In this document: in pieces, positions 17,638 to 31,200 of the stretch | Layout of the letters: every line of letters begins with the position of its first letter | How positions within the stretch are numbered: position 1 is the first letter of the stretch | NCBI GenBank assembly: GCA_951812585.1 | Contig: OX638318.1 | Coordinates: 2,168,380-2,232,379, forward strand | Length of the DNA: 64,000 nucleotides | Direction: 5' to 3' | Source of the DNA: Rhodothermales bacterium | GTDB taxonomy: Bacteria > Bacteroidota > Rhodothermia > Rhodothermales > Bin80 | Program-made: the position numbers and the translations under genes | Notes under the pieces: model-generated | Told to the model about the DNA's origin: nothing | Database searches by the model: none | What the model saw: only the letters and a program-made list of their open reading frames with translations

Positions 17638-20499
17638 ATGCTCATGATCATGAAACACGTGACTGCTCTTGTGCTGCAGGGCTTGCTGATGATGGTGTTC
17701 TTGCATCAGATTGCGTTCGCCCAAGTGGTTATCACCGGCACAGTTACCGATTTGGATACTCAGGACCCGATTCCCGGCGCTACCGTCATAGTGCAAGGAA
17801 CAACTACCGGCACCGCATCAGACAACGACGGCAACTTCACGCTGGAGATACCATCCTACGATTCCGTTATCAGAATCAGCTTCATAGGCTACTCGCCCCA
17901 GCTTTTCAATCTGCAGGAGGGTGAGACGGAAATCCACTGCCGCTTGCGCGAAAGTGTGCTCGGCCTGGAGGAGCTTATAGTCGTTGGAACGCGGCGTGAA
18001 CCGCGACTGGTCAAGGACTCCGCCGTTCCCGTCGATGTGCTTGGGCCGCGGGCGCTGCATTCGCAGGCTAGTGCGGACTTTGACGATGTGCTGCGCACGC
18101 AAGTACCGTCTTTCAATGTGCAGCGCCACGGAATTGATGATGAGGGAACACTGGTGCGTCCCATCACGCTGCGTGGACTTCCTGCCGACAACGTGGTGGT
18201 GCTCCTCAACGGCAAACGCCGGCATCGCTCTGCCTCCATTGCGCTTCTGGGTTCCTCGCTAAATGCAGGTGCGCAGGGTGCAGACCTCAACATGATTCCC
18301 AGCATCGCCATTGATCAATTGGAGATTCTGCGCGATGGTGCTTCGGCGCAGTACGGCGCGGACGCGGTTGCAGGCGTAATGAACATGCAGTTGCGCAACA
18401 ACACGCGCGGCGTGCTGATCCGGATGCGCGGCGGGCAGTATCTGCAACACGGTGATGGCGAGTATGGGCAAGCTGCGGTGAACGTTGGACTGCCGCTAGG
18501 CTCCAACGGCTTCGTCAACCTGAGCCTTGAGTGGAAAGACGCAGCGCCCACCATTCGCAGCGGTACGCGCAGAGATGCCGCGCTCCTCGTACCCAGAGGT
18601 TATCCAGTCAGTGAACCGGCGCAGATCTGGGGTAGTCCAGATATTGACAACTCGTACGTGGGCTTTGCCAACATGGGTTTGGATCTCAGTGAGAATCTGC
18701 ATCTGTATGCCTTTGGCGGGTTCGGGCAGCGCACGGCGGAAGGGGGCTTTTATTTTCGCTCTCCAGGTACCTCCAGTGCGCGGAGCAGCGTATTCCGATT
18801 CGGTAGTGAGCGCGCCGTAGGGGATCTGGACTTGGAAGATGAAGTGGATTGTGCTCACCATCCTGACTTGCCGAGCCTGGATTCCGACAAGGCTGCGGTA
18901 GATGCATTCATCGCGATGACGGCCGGAGACTGCTTCTTGTTCAACGAGAAGTTCCCAGGCGGCTTTACGCCGCGTTTTGGGGCCGATATTTCGGACTGGA
19001 GTGTGTTCGCAGGAATCCGCGGTGGCCAACCGGACGGTCTCACCTGGGACGCCTCGTTCAGCATGGCGCACAGCATTGCCGACTACTTCATCTACAATAC
19101 GGTTAATGCCTCCTACGGTCTGGATACGCCCACAAGCTTCCGCCCGCGCGACTATGTGCAGGATGAGATGGCGGTGTCGCTGCAGTTGGGTATGCCAGTT
19201 GAGGTGTCCTACTTTTCCTCGCCGCTCAACGTAGCCTTTGGCGCGGAGTATCGTAATGAGACCTTTACCAGTGTCGCAGGCGATGAGGCTTCGTGGAGTG
19301 TCGGACCGTATGCCACGCAGGGATTCAGCGTCGGGTCCAACGGTTATCAGGGGCTGAACCCCGAGCACGCGGGAGAGTGGAGTCGACCCAATGTGGGCGG
19401 TTTCGTAGACCTCGAGGCCGATGTCAGCGACGACTGGGTTGTAGGTATTGCCGCGCGGTATGAAAACTTCTTTGACAACTTCGGCAGCACGCTAACCGGA
19501 AAGGTGGCTGCGCTTTACCGCGCGACAGATCGGATTTCTTTCCGCGGCACGGTAAGCACGGGATTCCGCGCCCCGACCCCTGGTCAGTCCAATCTTCAGA
19601 TCTTCCAGACGGCGCTGTCCGCTGGTGGAGACCAGCTTGTCGAGACTGCGCAACTCCCCCCGACCCATCCGGTCGCGGCGGGGCTAGGCGGCAAGGAACT
19701 GACGGAAGAAACGGCGCGCAGCTTGTCACTCGGAACGGTGGTGGAGCTGGCCGAGGACCTGACGCTGACGTTTGACTACTTCAACATCAGCATTCAGGAC
19801 CGCATCTCGCTCACGGGCAACATTTCCGTGACCCCTGAGATCCAGGAAATCATGAACGAGCGGAAGAATGAGTTGGGTGGGCAGCAGAACCTGGCGGAGG
19901 TCAAATACTTCTCCAACGACTTTGACACGAATACGCGAGGAACGGATCTGCTCTTGGCCTTTGACCGTCAGCATGACAATGACCATGCGACGACGGCCAC
20001 GTTGGCATGGAACTGGACAAGGCACAGTCTGAGCAATTTCTCCCCCCCGACGGCGGTCTCCCAATTCCTGGATGTCCAGCTCGGCTCGCCATTCACGGTA
20101 AGCATCCTGACGCCGCGTCGTCAGCTGGAAATTGAGCATCTCAATCCGAGCCATCGATTTGTGGCCTATGGCCGGCACCTGCTGGGCAGCTTGTGGGGTG
20201 CATTGCGTGTAAACTACTGGGGTAGCTGGGAATCCTGCATTAACAACAGCAACGCTTGCGAGGATGACACGGGCTCGCTCCTGCATAAGTTTCCGAACAC
20301 CTTCCTGGTTGATGCCGAGGTGGGTGTCATTTTCGCCGATAGCTACCGCTTTGCGATCGGCGCGGACAACATCTTCAATTACTACGTACGGGCAGTAGAG
20401 GTCGAAACGCTGTCCCAGGGTAATGCACGTCCGACCACGACGCCGTGGGATTACAACGGCACGCACTTCTACGCGCGCTTTACGGCGGACCTCTTCTAA
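17638..20499 (+). CDS. TonB-dependent outer-membrane receptor with carboxypeptidase-like regulatory domain
   Basis: A 953-residue outer-membrane receptor. A signal peptide ends near residue 28 (HQIAFAQ). A carboxypeptidase D-like domain follows (about 30-115: ITGTVTDLDTQDPIPGATV). The plug (about 120-235) has TLRGLPADNVVVLLNGKR and DGASAQYGADAVAGVMN, and the remaining barrel ends in a terminal Phe (FYARFTADLF). No SusD-like partner follows, so this is a single receptor rather than a SusCD pair; the ligand is unknown. In-frame ATGs at 17638, 17644 and 17650 are alternatives. The gene ends at a strong hairpin terminator and lies downstream of the mob module on the opposite strand. Confidence 0.93.
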   Translation: MLMIMKHVTALVLQGLLMMVFLHQIAFAQVVITGTVTDLDTQDPIPGATVIVQGTTTGTASDNDGNFTLEIPSYDSVIRISFIGYSPQLFNLQEGETEIHCRLRESVLGLEELIVVGTRREPRLVKDSAVPVDVLGPRALHSQASADFDDVLRTQVPSFNVQRHGIDDEGTLVRPITLRGLPADNVVVLLNGKRRHRSASIALLGSSLNAGAQGADLNMIPSIAIDQLEILRDGASAQYGADAVAGVMNMQLRNNTRGVLIRMRGGQYLQHGDGEYGQAAVNVGLPLGSNGFVNLSLEWKDAAPTIRSGTRRDAALLVPRGYPVSEPAQIWGSPDIDNSYVGFANMGLDLSENLHLYAFGGFGQRTAEGGFYFRSPGTSSARSSVFRFGSERAVGDLDLEDEVDCAHHPDLPSLDSDKAAVDAFIAMTAGDCFLFNEKFPGGFTPRFGADISDWSVFAGIRGGQPDGLTWDASFSMAHSIADYFIYNTVNASYGLDTPTSFRPRDYVQDEMAVSLQLGMPVEVSYFSSPLNVAFGAEYRNETFTSVAGDEASWSVGPYATQGFSVGSNGYQGLNPEHAGEWSRPNVGGFVDLEADVSDDWVVGIAARYENFFDNFGSTLTGKVAALYRATDRISFRGTVSTGFRAPTPGQSNLQIFQTALSAGGDQLVETAQLPPTHPVAAGLGGKELTEETARSLSLGTVVELAEDLTLTFDYFNISIQDRISLTGNISVTPEIQEIMNERKNELGGQQNLAEVKYFSNDFDTNTRGTDLLLAFDRQHDNDHATTATLAWNWTRHSLSNFSPPTAVSQFLDVQLGSPFTVSILTPRRQLEIEHLNPSHRFVAYGRHLLGSLWGALRVNYWGSWESCINNSNACEDDTGSLLHKFPNTFLVDAEVGVIFADSYRFAIGADNIFNYYVRAVEVETLSQGNARPTTTPWDYNGTHFYARFTADLF

Positions 20500-20540
20500 C
20501 AGGCCGCCACAGCATTCGCGCGAAATTCCGGCAAAGGAAG

Positions 20541-20580
20541 CAACGGCCCCCCAAGCGATAGTCTGGGGGGCCGTTGTATT
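20541..20580 (+). terminator. Strong intrinsic terminator of the TonB receptor gene
   Basis: A 13-base perfect stem (CAACGGCCCCCCA at 20541-20553, TGGGGGGCCGTTG at 20564-20576) with a 10-base loop lies 41 bases after the receptor stop and is followed by TATTT. It is the clearest terminator in the window. Confidence 0.85.
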
Positions 20581-20672
20581 TCCAGAGCCCCTGGCCGGGC
20601 TGCCCCGCCGTAGTATTCCAGCAGGCGAAGGACGCGGCAAGCCCAAGGCAGGGCGCGCGGGAGATGCTGCAC

Positions 20673-20688
20673 GGGCGCCGGTGCGCCC
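20673..20688 (-). terminator. Weak hairpin downstream of tRNA-Ala
   Basis: GGGCGC at 20673-20678 pairs with GCGCCC at 20683-20688 around a 4-base loop. It lies about 100 bases beyond the 3' end of the minus-strand tRNA and could end its transcript. There is no U-tract. Confidence 0.3.
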
Positions 20689-20790
20689 TTCATGCGGAGG
20701 TGCAGGACTATGGAAGGCACCGGACGCAAGACACTGGATGGCCGCACAAGCGTGCGCAGCCTCGAAAGCGTGTGTCAACGATTCCCGGTG

Positions 20791-20863
20791 TGGAGCTAAG
20801 CGGGTTCGAACCGCTGACCTCCTGAGTGCGATTCAGGCGCTCTGCCAACTGAGCTATAGCCCC
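20791..20863 (-). tRNA. tRNA-Ala (anticodon CGC)
   Basis: The 73-base complement folds as a full cloverleaf: acceptor stem GGGGCTA with TAGCTCC and discriminator A; D arm GCTC/GAGC; anticodon stem CCTGA/TCAGG with loop ATCGCAC, giving anticodon CGC for codon GCG; T arm AGCGG-TTCGAAC-CCGCT. The G3-U70 pair, the identity element of alanine tRNAs, is present. The 3' CCA is not encoded (the DNA continues CAC), so it depends on CCA addition; a CCA-adding enzyme gene lies at 48065-49681. Confidence 0.95.
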
Positions 20864-21091
20864 GGCTGTGTATTTGGAACGCTGCTCAGGGGTCCTTTGA
20901 TCCAAAGCGGCGGTGCGCTGATCGCACGGCTCTTGCTTTGCGCTGCACTTGCGTGAATCAGAGGGAGCGGGCGTGCCAGCACGTGCCGGCGCAACGCCAG
21001 CCTGCGGCGCTATGACACGCCGATGCGCGCCATGCCGATCGAACAATGAATGGGCATGCTGGTACACACGGGCCGCGTGCACAACCCGCTA

Positions 21092-23815
<2,724 letters not shown>

Positions 23816-23816
23816 T

Positions 23817-25403
23817 CTAGTCCTCGCACACCCCCCAGCCTCCGCCGCCCGGCGTACTGATGCGCAGACGGGTGCCGGCCTCCAGGCGGCGCGAGAACTT
23901 TCCCGGGACTGGGTGAGCCTGACCATCGCGGTCAATAAGCTGATTGCGTCCTACCGCGCCCGGGCCACCGCCCGCCAGGCCCCAAGGCGCACGCACGCGC
24001 CGCTCGCTCAGCATCGTAACCGTGGCGGGCCGCAGCAGTTCGTACTCGCGGATGATGCCCTCACCGCCGCGATAGCGTCCGTCTCCTCCAGAGCGCCGGC
24101 GTAGCCCGTATTCGCGGATCCGAAACGGAAACTGCATCTCCAGTGCTTCTACGGGGGTGTTCAGCGTATTGCTCATGTGCACATGCACGCCGCTGAGACC
24201 ATCGCACGCCGGAGCGGCTCCCATGCCGCCGCCAAGCGTTTCGTAATAGGCATAGCGTTGCCCGGCTTCTCCCTCGCCTCCGATGGTGACGTTGTTCATG
24301 GTTCCCTGGCCAGCGGCGGCAACCTTTTGCGGCAGCGCTTGCGCCAGTGCCAAAAACGCCACGTCCGTGATGCGCTGGGAGGTTTCCACATTGCCACCCG
24401 CCACTGCTGCAGGGGGCGTTGCATGAACCAGGCAGCCCGCCGGTGCACGCACATGCACCGGCGCGAAGCACCCGGCATTGACCGGGATGTCGTCTTCGAT
24501 GAGGCAGCGGACGACGTAATAGCAGGCGCTTTGCGTGACGGGCAGAACGGTGTTGAGCGGTCCCTGAACAATGGGGTCCGTGCCGTCAAAGTCAAAGGTG
24601 ATCGCATCTTCCGCAACGTTCGCCGACACGCGTATGCGGGGCATGCGTCCGTCCGGGAGCTCCAGGGCATCTTGCGCATGGTAGGTGCCCGATGGCCACG
24701 AAGCGATGGCCGCACGCGTCATCCGCTCGCTATATGCCTGCAGGTGCGCCGCATACTGCAGCACTTCGTGCACGCCAAAGCGGACAAAGAGTGCCGCCAG
24801 GCGCTCTTCCCCTACCGCGTGCGCTGCGCGTTGCGCCGCCAGATCGCCCCGCCGCTCCTCCGGCGTGCGCACATTGCGCAGGATCAGGGTCAGAAGGTCA
24901 TTGCAAAGCGTTCCGCCGCTGTACAGCTTTACGGGCGGAATGATGATGCCCTCCTGGAACAGCGATGTCGAAAGCGGCAGGGAGCCGGGGCTCATGCCAC
25001 CCACATCGGCATGGTGGGCGCGCGTAGCGACAAAAAACACCAGGGCATCTCCTGCAAACACGGGCGACACGAGCGTGATGTCCGGCAGGTGGTTGCCACC
25101 CTGGTAGGGGTCGTTGAGCGCCACGACATCGCCGGGCTTCCACCGCTCCACGGCCCGAAGCGCAGCGGCGCAGCTGGCCGGCATCGCGCCCAGATGGACC
25201 GGAATGTGCGCCGCCTGGGCGACCATGGCACCTGCAGCATCAAAGACGGCACAGGAATAGTCTAGCCGCTCCTTGATGTTGGGGGAATAGCCTGTGCGCT
25301 GCAGAGTAAGGCCCATCTCTTCCGCTATACCGGCAAACCGGTGGCGATACACCTCCAGCAGGACCCTGTCTGGTTCAGTCCGATGCATTGGTATGGGCTT
25401 CAT
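23817..25403 (-). CDS. hyuB: Hydantoinase B / 5-oxoprolinase family subunit
   Basis: About 528 residues. HyuB partners HyuA in ATP-dependent cleavage of hydantoins or 5-oxoproline. Visible signatures are [53 protein letters not shown] and the Gly-rich C-terminus [14 protein letters not shown]. The frame continues to 25457; the Met codon ending at 25403 ([18 protein letters not shown] follows) or the next Met at 25388 gives a normal overlap with hyuA. The exact ring substrate is not shown by sequence. Confidence 0.92.
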   Translation of the reverse strand: MKPIPMHRTEPDRVLLEVYRHRFAGIAEEMGLTLQRTGYSPNIKERLDYSCAVFDAAGAMVAQAAHIPVHLGAMPASCAAALRAVERWKPGDVVALNDPYQGGNHLPDITLVSPVFAGDALVFFVATRAHHADVGGMSPGSLPLSTSLFQEGIIIPPVKLYSGGTLCNDLLTLILRNVRTPEERRGDLAAQRAAHAVGEERLAALFVRFGVHEVLQYAAHLQAYSERMTRAAIASWPSGTYHAQDALELPDGRMPRIRVSANVAEDAITFDFDGTDPIVQGPLNTVLPVTQSACYYVVRCLIEDDIPVNAGCFAPVHVRAPAGCLVHATPPAAVAGGNVETSQRITDVAFLALAQALPQKVAAAGQGTMNNVTIGGEGEAGQRYAYYETLGGGMGAAPACDGLSGVHVHMSNTLNTPVEALEMQFPFRIREYGLRRRSGGDGRYRGGEGIIREYELLRPATVTMLSERRVRAPWGLAGGGPGAVGRNQLIDRDGQAHPVPGKFSRRLEAGTRLRISTPGGGGWGVCED

Positions 25404-27396
25404 GATGCAGAATCGCATTGTGCTGGCGGTCAATGCCCACCCGCCAGTCCGCAGCAACGAGCACTGTGGAGCCGTACTGGTACAGGAGCGCAGGCCCGCG
25501 GAACTGGTGCCCGGCGGCTAGGCGTGTCCGGTCGTAGCATGGAACCATGGTCGGTTCTCCACTATGAAGCCACACCGGACGGTGTCCCACCTGCGCAATG
25601 GACGCATCGCTTGTGGCCCACGGCGCATCCGCGAAGGTAGGCTTGGCACCCGGCAGGCTGCCCTGCACGCGCACGGTCACACATTCCACCGGGCGCTCCA
25701 GCATGCTGTAACCGTAGCGCTGCTGGTGCGCTGCATGGAAGGCCGCAGCACTGGCTTCAAGGTGCGGCGCACCAACGGGAAGGCACAGGGGCACTTCCAG
25801 CTCGTAGCTTTGTCCCAGGTAGCGCAAATCCAGTGACGCTGAAATCCGGGGCGACCCGCCAAGCGCCGCCGCAACCTGCACACTGAGTTCGCTCACGAGC
25901 GCCGCTGCCTCATTGTGGTCACCGATGAGCTTCGCCATGGGCCGCAGCAGCGCACGCGCGGTGGTGTAGGTGACATCAGCCAGGAGCAGTCCGAGTGCGC
26001 TGAGCACGCCAGGATGGCGGGGCACGATAATCGTTTGTACGCCGAGCGCTTCCGCCAAATCGCATGCGTGCAGCGGTCCCGCACCTCCGAACGGTATCAG
26101 CGTGTAGCGGCGAGGATCGTATCCCTGCTCAACCGATACGCGCCGCAGCGCCCGCTCCATCGTGGCGTTGGCTACGCGAATGACGCCCAGCGCGGCCTGC
26201 TCCGGGCCAAGCCCCAAAAGCGCACCAAGGCGCGCAAGTGCTTCGTGCGCCGCTTGGGCTGAATGCTTGTTGCCTATTTCAAAACGCGCCATCTCCAGTC
26301 GGCCGAGCACAAGGTTTGCGTCCGTTACGGTGACCTCCGCGCCGCCCTTGCCGTAGCAGACGGGGCCGGGTGAGGCTCCCGCGCTTTCTGGGCCCACGCG
26401 CAGCGCACCCCCTGCATCCACGCGCGCGATGCTGCCGCCACCCGCGCCCACGGTGTGGATACGCGTTGAGGGCAGGCGAAGCGGCAAGTCGCCGATCATG
26501 CTTTCAGCGGTACGCGGGATGATGCCCGGGCACAGTGCAACGTCGGTGCTGGTGCCTCCCATATCGAAGGTGAGCACCTGAGGCGCATCCGTGTCGAGCG
26601 CTTGCTGCGCCACTTTGAATGCGCCTACCACGCCGCCGGCGGGGCCGCTCAGGACCAGGCGGGCGGGCTGCTCTGCGGCTTTGGGCACGTCAATAGTGCC
26701 GCCATTGGACTGCATCACCCACACAGAGCGCCTGCCGACCACAGTCATCAGGCGCTCAAGGTACTGGGCGACGACCGGCTGCACGTACGCATTGACAACG
26801 GTGGTCACCGTACGTTCGTACTCGCGGTATTCGGGAAGGATGTCGGTGCTCAACGAGATGCGCAGCCCCGGCAGCAGCGATTGCAGCACACGGCCGGCTG
26901 TGCGCTCGTGCGTGTCGTCCAGGAAGGAGAACAGGAATATCACCGCTAAGCTTTCCGCACCGCAGGCTTCGAGTGCAGCGGCTATCTCTTTCAGTGCCTC
27001 AGGGTCCAAGGGCGTCAGCACTGCGCCGTTTGCTGCTACGCGCTCGTTTACTGCAAAGCGTCGCGCCCGCGGCACCAGGGGGCGGGGCCGCTGCTGCGCC
27101 AGTCGATACAGATGAGGCCGGTTCTGGCGGCCGATAGCCAGCACATCGGCAAACCCTTGGGTGGTCAAAAGGGCAGTCTTGGCGCCGCGTCGCTCCAAGA
27201 GGGCGTTCGTGGCCGTGGTTGTGCCGTGAATGATGACCGCTTCCGGCCCTGCGCTGAGCGCTGCCAGGCCGCGCCCGATGGCGAGGCTTTGATCTGTGGG
27301 CGAGGTCAGCACCTTGTGCACCACGACCTCTTCATCGCGGATATGCACAAAGTCGGTGAAGGTGCCGCCCACATCTATGCCTACAAGATCAGCCAT
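25375..27396 (-). CDS. hyuA: Hydantoinase A / 5-oxoprolinase family subunit
   Basis: A 673-residue ATP-using subunit with an actin-like ATPase fold. LVGIDVGGTFTDFV begins the phosphate-1 loop, HGTTTATNALLERRGAKTAL is the family signature near residue 60, and TFDMGGTSTDVALC is the second nucleotide motif; GAGGGSIARVD and PFGGAGPLHACDLAEALG are also typical. It overlaps hyuB at its 3' end and lies 45 bases downstream of recO, in the same direction, so the three may share a transcript. It could be N-methylhydantoinase, oxoprolinase or an acetophenone-carboxylase relative. Confidence 0.93.
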   Translation of the reverse strand: MADLVGIDVGGTFTDFVHIRDEEVVVHKVLTSPTDQSLAIGRGLAALSAGPEAVIIHGTTTATNALLERRGAKTALLTTQGFADVLAIGRQNRPHLYRLAQQRPRPLVPRARRFAVNERVAANGAVLTPLDPEALKEIAAALEACGAESLAVIFLFSFLDDTHERTAGRVLQSLLPGLRISLSTDILPEYREYERTVTTVVNAYVQPVVAQYLERLMTVVGRRSVWVMQSNGGTIDVPKAAEQPARLVLSGPAGGVVGAFKVAQQALDTDAPQVLTFDMGGTSTDVALCPGIIPRTAESMIGDLPLRLPSTRIHTVGAGGGSIARVDAGGALRVGPESAGASPGPVCYGKGGAEVTVTDANLVLGRLEMARFEIGNKHSAQAAHEALARLGALLGLGPEQAALGVIRVANATMERALRRVSVEQGYDPRRYTLIPFGGAGPLHACDLAEALGVQTIIVPRHPGVLSALGLLLADVTYTTARALLRPMAKLIGDHNEAAALVSELSVQVAAALGGSPRISASLDLRYLGQSYELEVPLCLPVGAPHLEASAAAFHAAHQQRYGYSMLERPVECVTVRVQGSLPGAKPTFADAPWATSDASIAQVGHRPVWLHSGEPTMVPCYDRTRLAAGHQFRGPALLYQYGSTVLVAADWRVGIDRQHNAILHHEAHTNASD

Positions 27397-27441
27397 AGGC
27401 GGTCCAGTGGGCTTCAGTTGCGAGGCGCGGAAGCGCGCGTC

Positions 27442-28182
27442 TCAGGTTGCACTCCGGATTTGGGTCAAGACCTTTTGCGCACGTTCAGGATAAGCCTCGG
27501 CCAGATGGTACCGGAGGTACTGGGCTACCAGGTGCTGAACCTCGCGCAGGTTGCGGGAAGGGAGCCGGGCCACCACTTCCAGTCGTGCACGCGACAGCGT
27601 AGCAAACGTACGCAGCGCGGCCCGTGAAGCCCGCTCCACGTTGGGGACGTCTTCGGCTTCGGCCACGATACGTCCGTTTTCGTAGAGCAGCAGGCCACCA
27701 TCGGAGGGCAGGGTCCTCACTTCCTCGCGGTCAAAGGCTGGGGCAAAGCCTAGCGCAGTTGCGAACTGCAGTTCATAGAACAGCTGCAGCAGCATGGCGC
27801 TGCTTTGCGGATTGGGCAGAAAGCCAAGCACGGACGCAAGGAGCTCATATACCTCCGGCTGCGGCTCCTCGTCTTGCATCAGCCTGTAGGTGAGCTCCGC
27901 CATGCGCAGTCCCGCCGCGAGGCGGCTCAAATCGTCTATCCTGTTCACCCGTATGTGGGCGCATTCGGAAAGTGTCTGCACGTTGCGCGTAACGCGGTGG
28001 TAGATCACGGCCTGTACGACAGACAGCGCCTGCAGCGAGGAGCCGAACTTGCTCCTGGGCTTGCGTGCGCCCTTGGCGACGACGGCGATCTTGCCTCGTT
28101 CCCGCGTGAAGAGCGTCACGAGGCGGCTCGTTTCGCCGTAGGGCATGGATCGCAGCACGATGGCTTCCGTACGTATAATCAT
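27442..28182 (-). CDS. recO: DNA repair protein RecO
   Basis: RecO loads RecA onto SSB-coated single strands together with RecR. The 246-residue product has the N-terminal OB-fold signature IRTEAIVLRSMPYGETSRLVTLFTRERG (residues 3-30) and the basic GARKPRSKFGSSLQAL loop typical of RecO, followed by a helical C-terminal domain. The zinc-finger cysteines found in some RecO proteins are absent, as in many Bacteroidota. It is divergently transcribed from the Asp-box gene at 28290. Confidence 0.93.
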   Translation of the reverse strand: MIIRTEAIVLRSMPYGETSRLVTLFTRERGKIAVVAKGARKPRSKFGSSLQALSVVQAVIYHRVTRNVQTLSECAHIRVNRIDDLSRLAAGLRMAELTYRLMQDEEPQPEVYELLASVLGFLPNPQSSAMLLQLFYELQFATALGFAPAFDREEVRTLPSDGGLLLYENGRIVAEAEDVPNVERASRAALRTFATLSRARLEVVARLPSRNLREVQHLVAQYLRYHLAEAYPERAQKVLTQIRSAT

Positions 28183-28289
28183 ACAGGTGCAGCAGTGACC
28201 AGTCCAATATTACATATTACAACGCGCAGCTTGGACTAGAAGCGGTTAGCACGCACTTCTTTGTGTATTTTCGGATTCCTCACACTCAC

Positions 28290-31200
28290 ATGATTCATTG
28301 CCCCATGCGATGGACTGCTTCTTGCTCGGTGCTTGGAACACTCATGGTATGCTGTCTGCCCGCGGCGCATGCGCAGACTGTGGCCTATGATACGACACTA
28401 TACAGCGCGTTGGAGTACCGCAGCGTCGGGCCACACCGAGGCGGACGCTCCGCGGCCGTTTCAGGTGTACCCGGGCGGCCGATGCTGGCATACTTTGGGG
28501 CTACTGGCGGTGGCGTCTGGCGTTCAACGACCGGCGGTGCTTCCTGGGAAAGCATTTCTGACGGATACTATGGCGGCTCTATCGGGGCGGTCGCGGTCAG
28601 CACATGGGATCCCAACGTCATTTACGTAGGCGGCGGCGAAAAGACCGTGCGCGGCAACGTGTCGCACGGCTACGGCATGTTCAAATCCGTGGACGCGGGT
28701 CAGTCCTGGGAAGCCATTGGGCTGGAGGATTCGCACCGCATCCCGCGCATTCGGATACACCCGCGCAACCCGGACTTGGTCTATGCAGCGGTGCTCGGTC
28801 ATCTTTCAGGGCCGAACGAAGAGCGGGGCATCTATCGCACGCGCGATGGTGGCACCTCCTGGGAGAAGGTGCTGTTCATAAGCGACGAGGTCGGCTTTGT
28901 GGACCTTGTGATGGATCCGACGAATCCGCGCGTGCTGTATGCCAGTGCCTGGCGTGTCATAAGGACCCCTTACAGCCTTGAAAGCGGCGGGCCAGGCTCG
29001 GGCATCTGGAAGACAACCGATGGCGGCGACTCATGGCATGAGGTGACAGGCCAAGACAACGGCCTGCCCAAAGGGGTATTAGGCATTAGCGGGGTGTCTA
29101 TATCGCCGGTCAATTCGCAGCGAGTGTACGCGATCATTGAGGCGGCCGAAGGCGGCGTGTTCCGCTCGGATGATGGCGGCGCACATTGGCGGCGCATCAA
29201 CCAGGACCGCAGCTTGCGTCAGCGTGCCTGGTACTATACGCGGATCTACGCGGATACGCAGAATGAGGATCTGGTGTATGTGCTCAACGTTCGCTTCTGG
29301 CGCTCCAAGGATGGCGGCCGCACGTATCAAAGCATCTCCACGCCGCACGGCGACCACCACGACCTGTGGATAGATCCCGACGACAACCAGCACATGATCA
29401 TTGGCGACGACGGCGGTGCGCAGGTTACCTTTGATGGCGGGGACAATTGGAGCACCTACTATAACCAGCCTACGGCGCAGTTTTATCGCGTAACGACCGA
29501 TAACCACTTTCCGTATCGCATCTACGGCGCGCAGCAGGACAACTCTACAGTACGCATCCTGCACACATCCAGCGGCACCAATGAGCGGGAGTGGGAGCCC
29601 ACGGCAGGCGGCGAGAGCGGCTGGCTGGCCCCCAAGCCGGACAATCCCGAGATCGTCTATGGCGGTTCGTATGGCGGATATCTGACGCGCGTCGACCACA
29701 GCACCGGTGAGCGCCGAGCGGTGAACGTGTACCCGGACAACCCGATGGGGCACGGGGCCGAGGGGATGAAGTATCGGTTCCAGTGGAACTTTCCCATCGT
29801 GTTTTCCCAGCACGACTACGATGTGCTCTATGCCGCCGGCAACCATCTGTTCAGAAGCACGACGGAAGGCCAGTCATGGGAGATAATCAGCCCGGACCTG
29901 ACCCGTGCCGACTCGTCGAAGCTGGGTCCAAGCGGCGGCCCCATCACCAAGGACAATACCGGTGTGGAATACTATGCCACGATCTTCACCCTGGCGGAGA
30001 GTCCACACGATGCGGCAGTGCTCTGGGCCGGCTCCGATGATGGTCTTTTGCATGTGACGCGCGATGGCGGTGCCACCTGGACGGACGTGACGCCCGACGG
30101 CATGCCCGAGTGGATGATGATCAACGACATTGTGGCGCATCCGTTTGAAGAAGGAGGTGCCTACTTCGCAGGCACGCGCTATAAGCTGGATGATTTCACA
30201 CCGTATCTCTACAAGACCGTAGACTTCGGTGCCACCTGGACGATGATCACCGATGGCATTGATGCGCAGCACTTTACCCGCGCCATCCAGCCGGATCTGG
30301 TGCGCCCCGGCCTATTGTATGCGGGTACAGAGAGCGGGATGTACATTTCATTTGATGATGGCGTGCACTGGACATCCTTTCAGCGCAACCTGCCGATTGT
30401 GCCCATCACGGATCTGGCATGGAAGGATCACGACCTGATTGTAGCCACGCAGGGCCGGTCCTTCTGGATCATGGACGATGTTTCCTTGCTGCATCAGCTT
30501 TCGGACGAAGTTGCCACAAGCACGTTGTGGCTCTACGAGTCCAGCCCGCTGGTGCGCGGCGCGGGCAGCAGCGTGGTGCTGCGATACTACTTGCAGGAGG
30601 CATCGGATTCTACGGGCATTATACTGCGGATTCTCGAGCAGGATGGTGCCATCATCAAGACGTACGATGGCGAGGACCTGGATGCGCAAGCAGGTTCGAA
30701 CACTTTCCGATGGGACACACGCTATGAGGATGCGGAAGATTTTGAGGGCCTCATCATGTGGAGCGGCAGCGTGCGGGGTCCGCGCGCTGCGCCCGGCTCA
30801 TACCGCGCGCGCCTTATTGCACACGGAGACTCCGTAGAGGTAGGCTTCGAGATTCAGAAGGATCCACGGTCTGCGTCTACGCTGGAAGATCTTCAGGCGC
30901 AGTTCGATTTCCTTATCGGCATTCGCGACAAGCTGACCGAAACGCACAGGGCGATCAAGCAGATTCGGCGCGTTCGCAGCCAGGCCCGGTCTGCGGCCGA
31001 CCGCTCGGATGCCACGGATGCGGTCAAGGCCGCTGCTGACAGTTTGATTGATCAGTTGACCAGCATTGAGCAGGCGTTGTATCAGACCAGGAATCAGAGC
31101 CGCCAGGACCCGTTGAATTTCCCGATTCGCCTCAACAACAAGCTCGCCGCCGTTGCCGGCAACGCGTCTATAGGGGGCTTTCGCCCGACCGACCAGGCCA

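Noticed and set aside
24177-25265. Plus-strand frame of 362 codons within hyuB
   Set aside because: Antisense to a well-supported hydantoinase gene; no recognisable motif.
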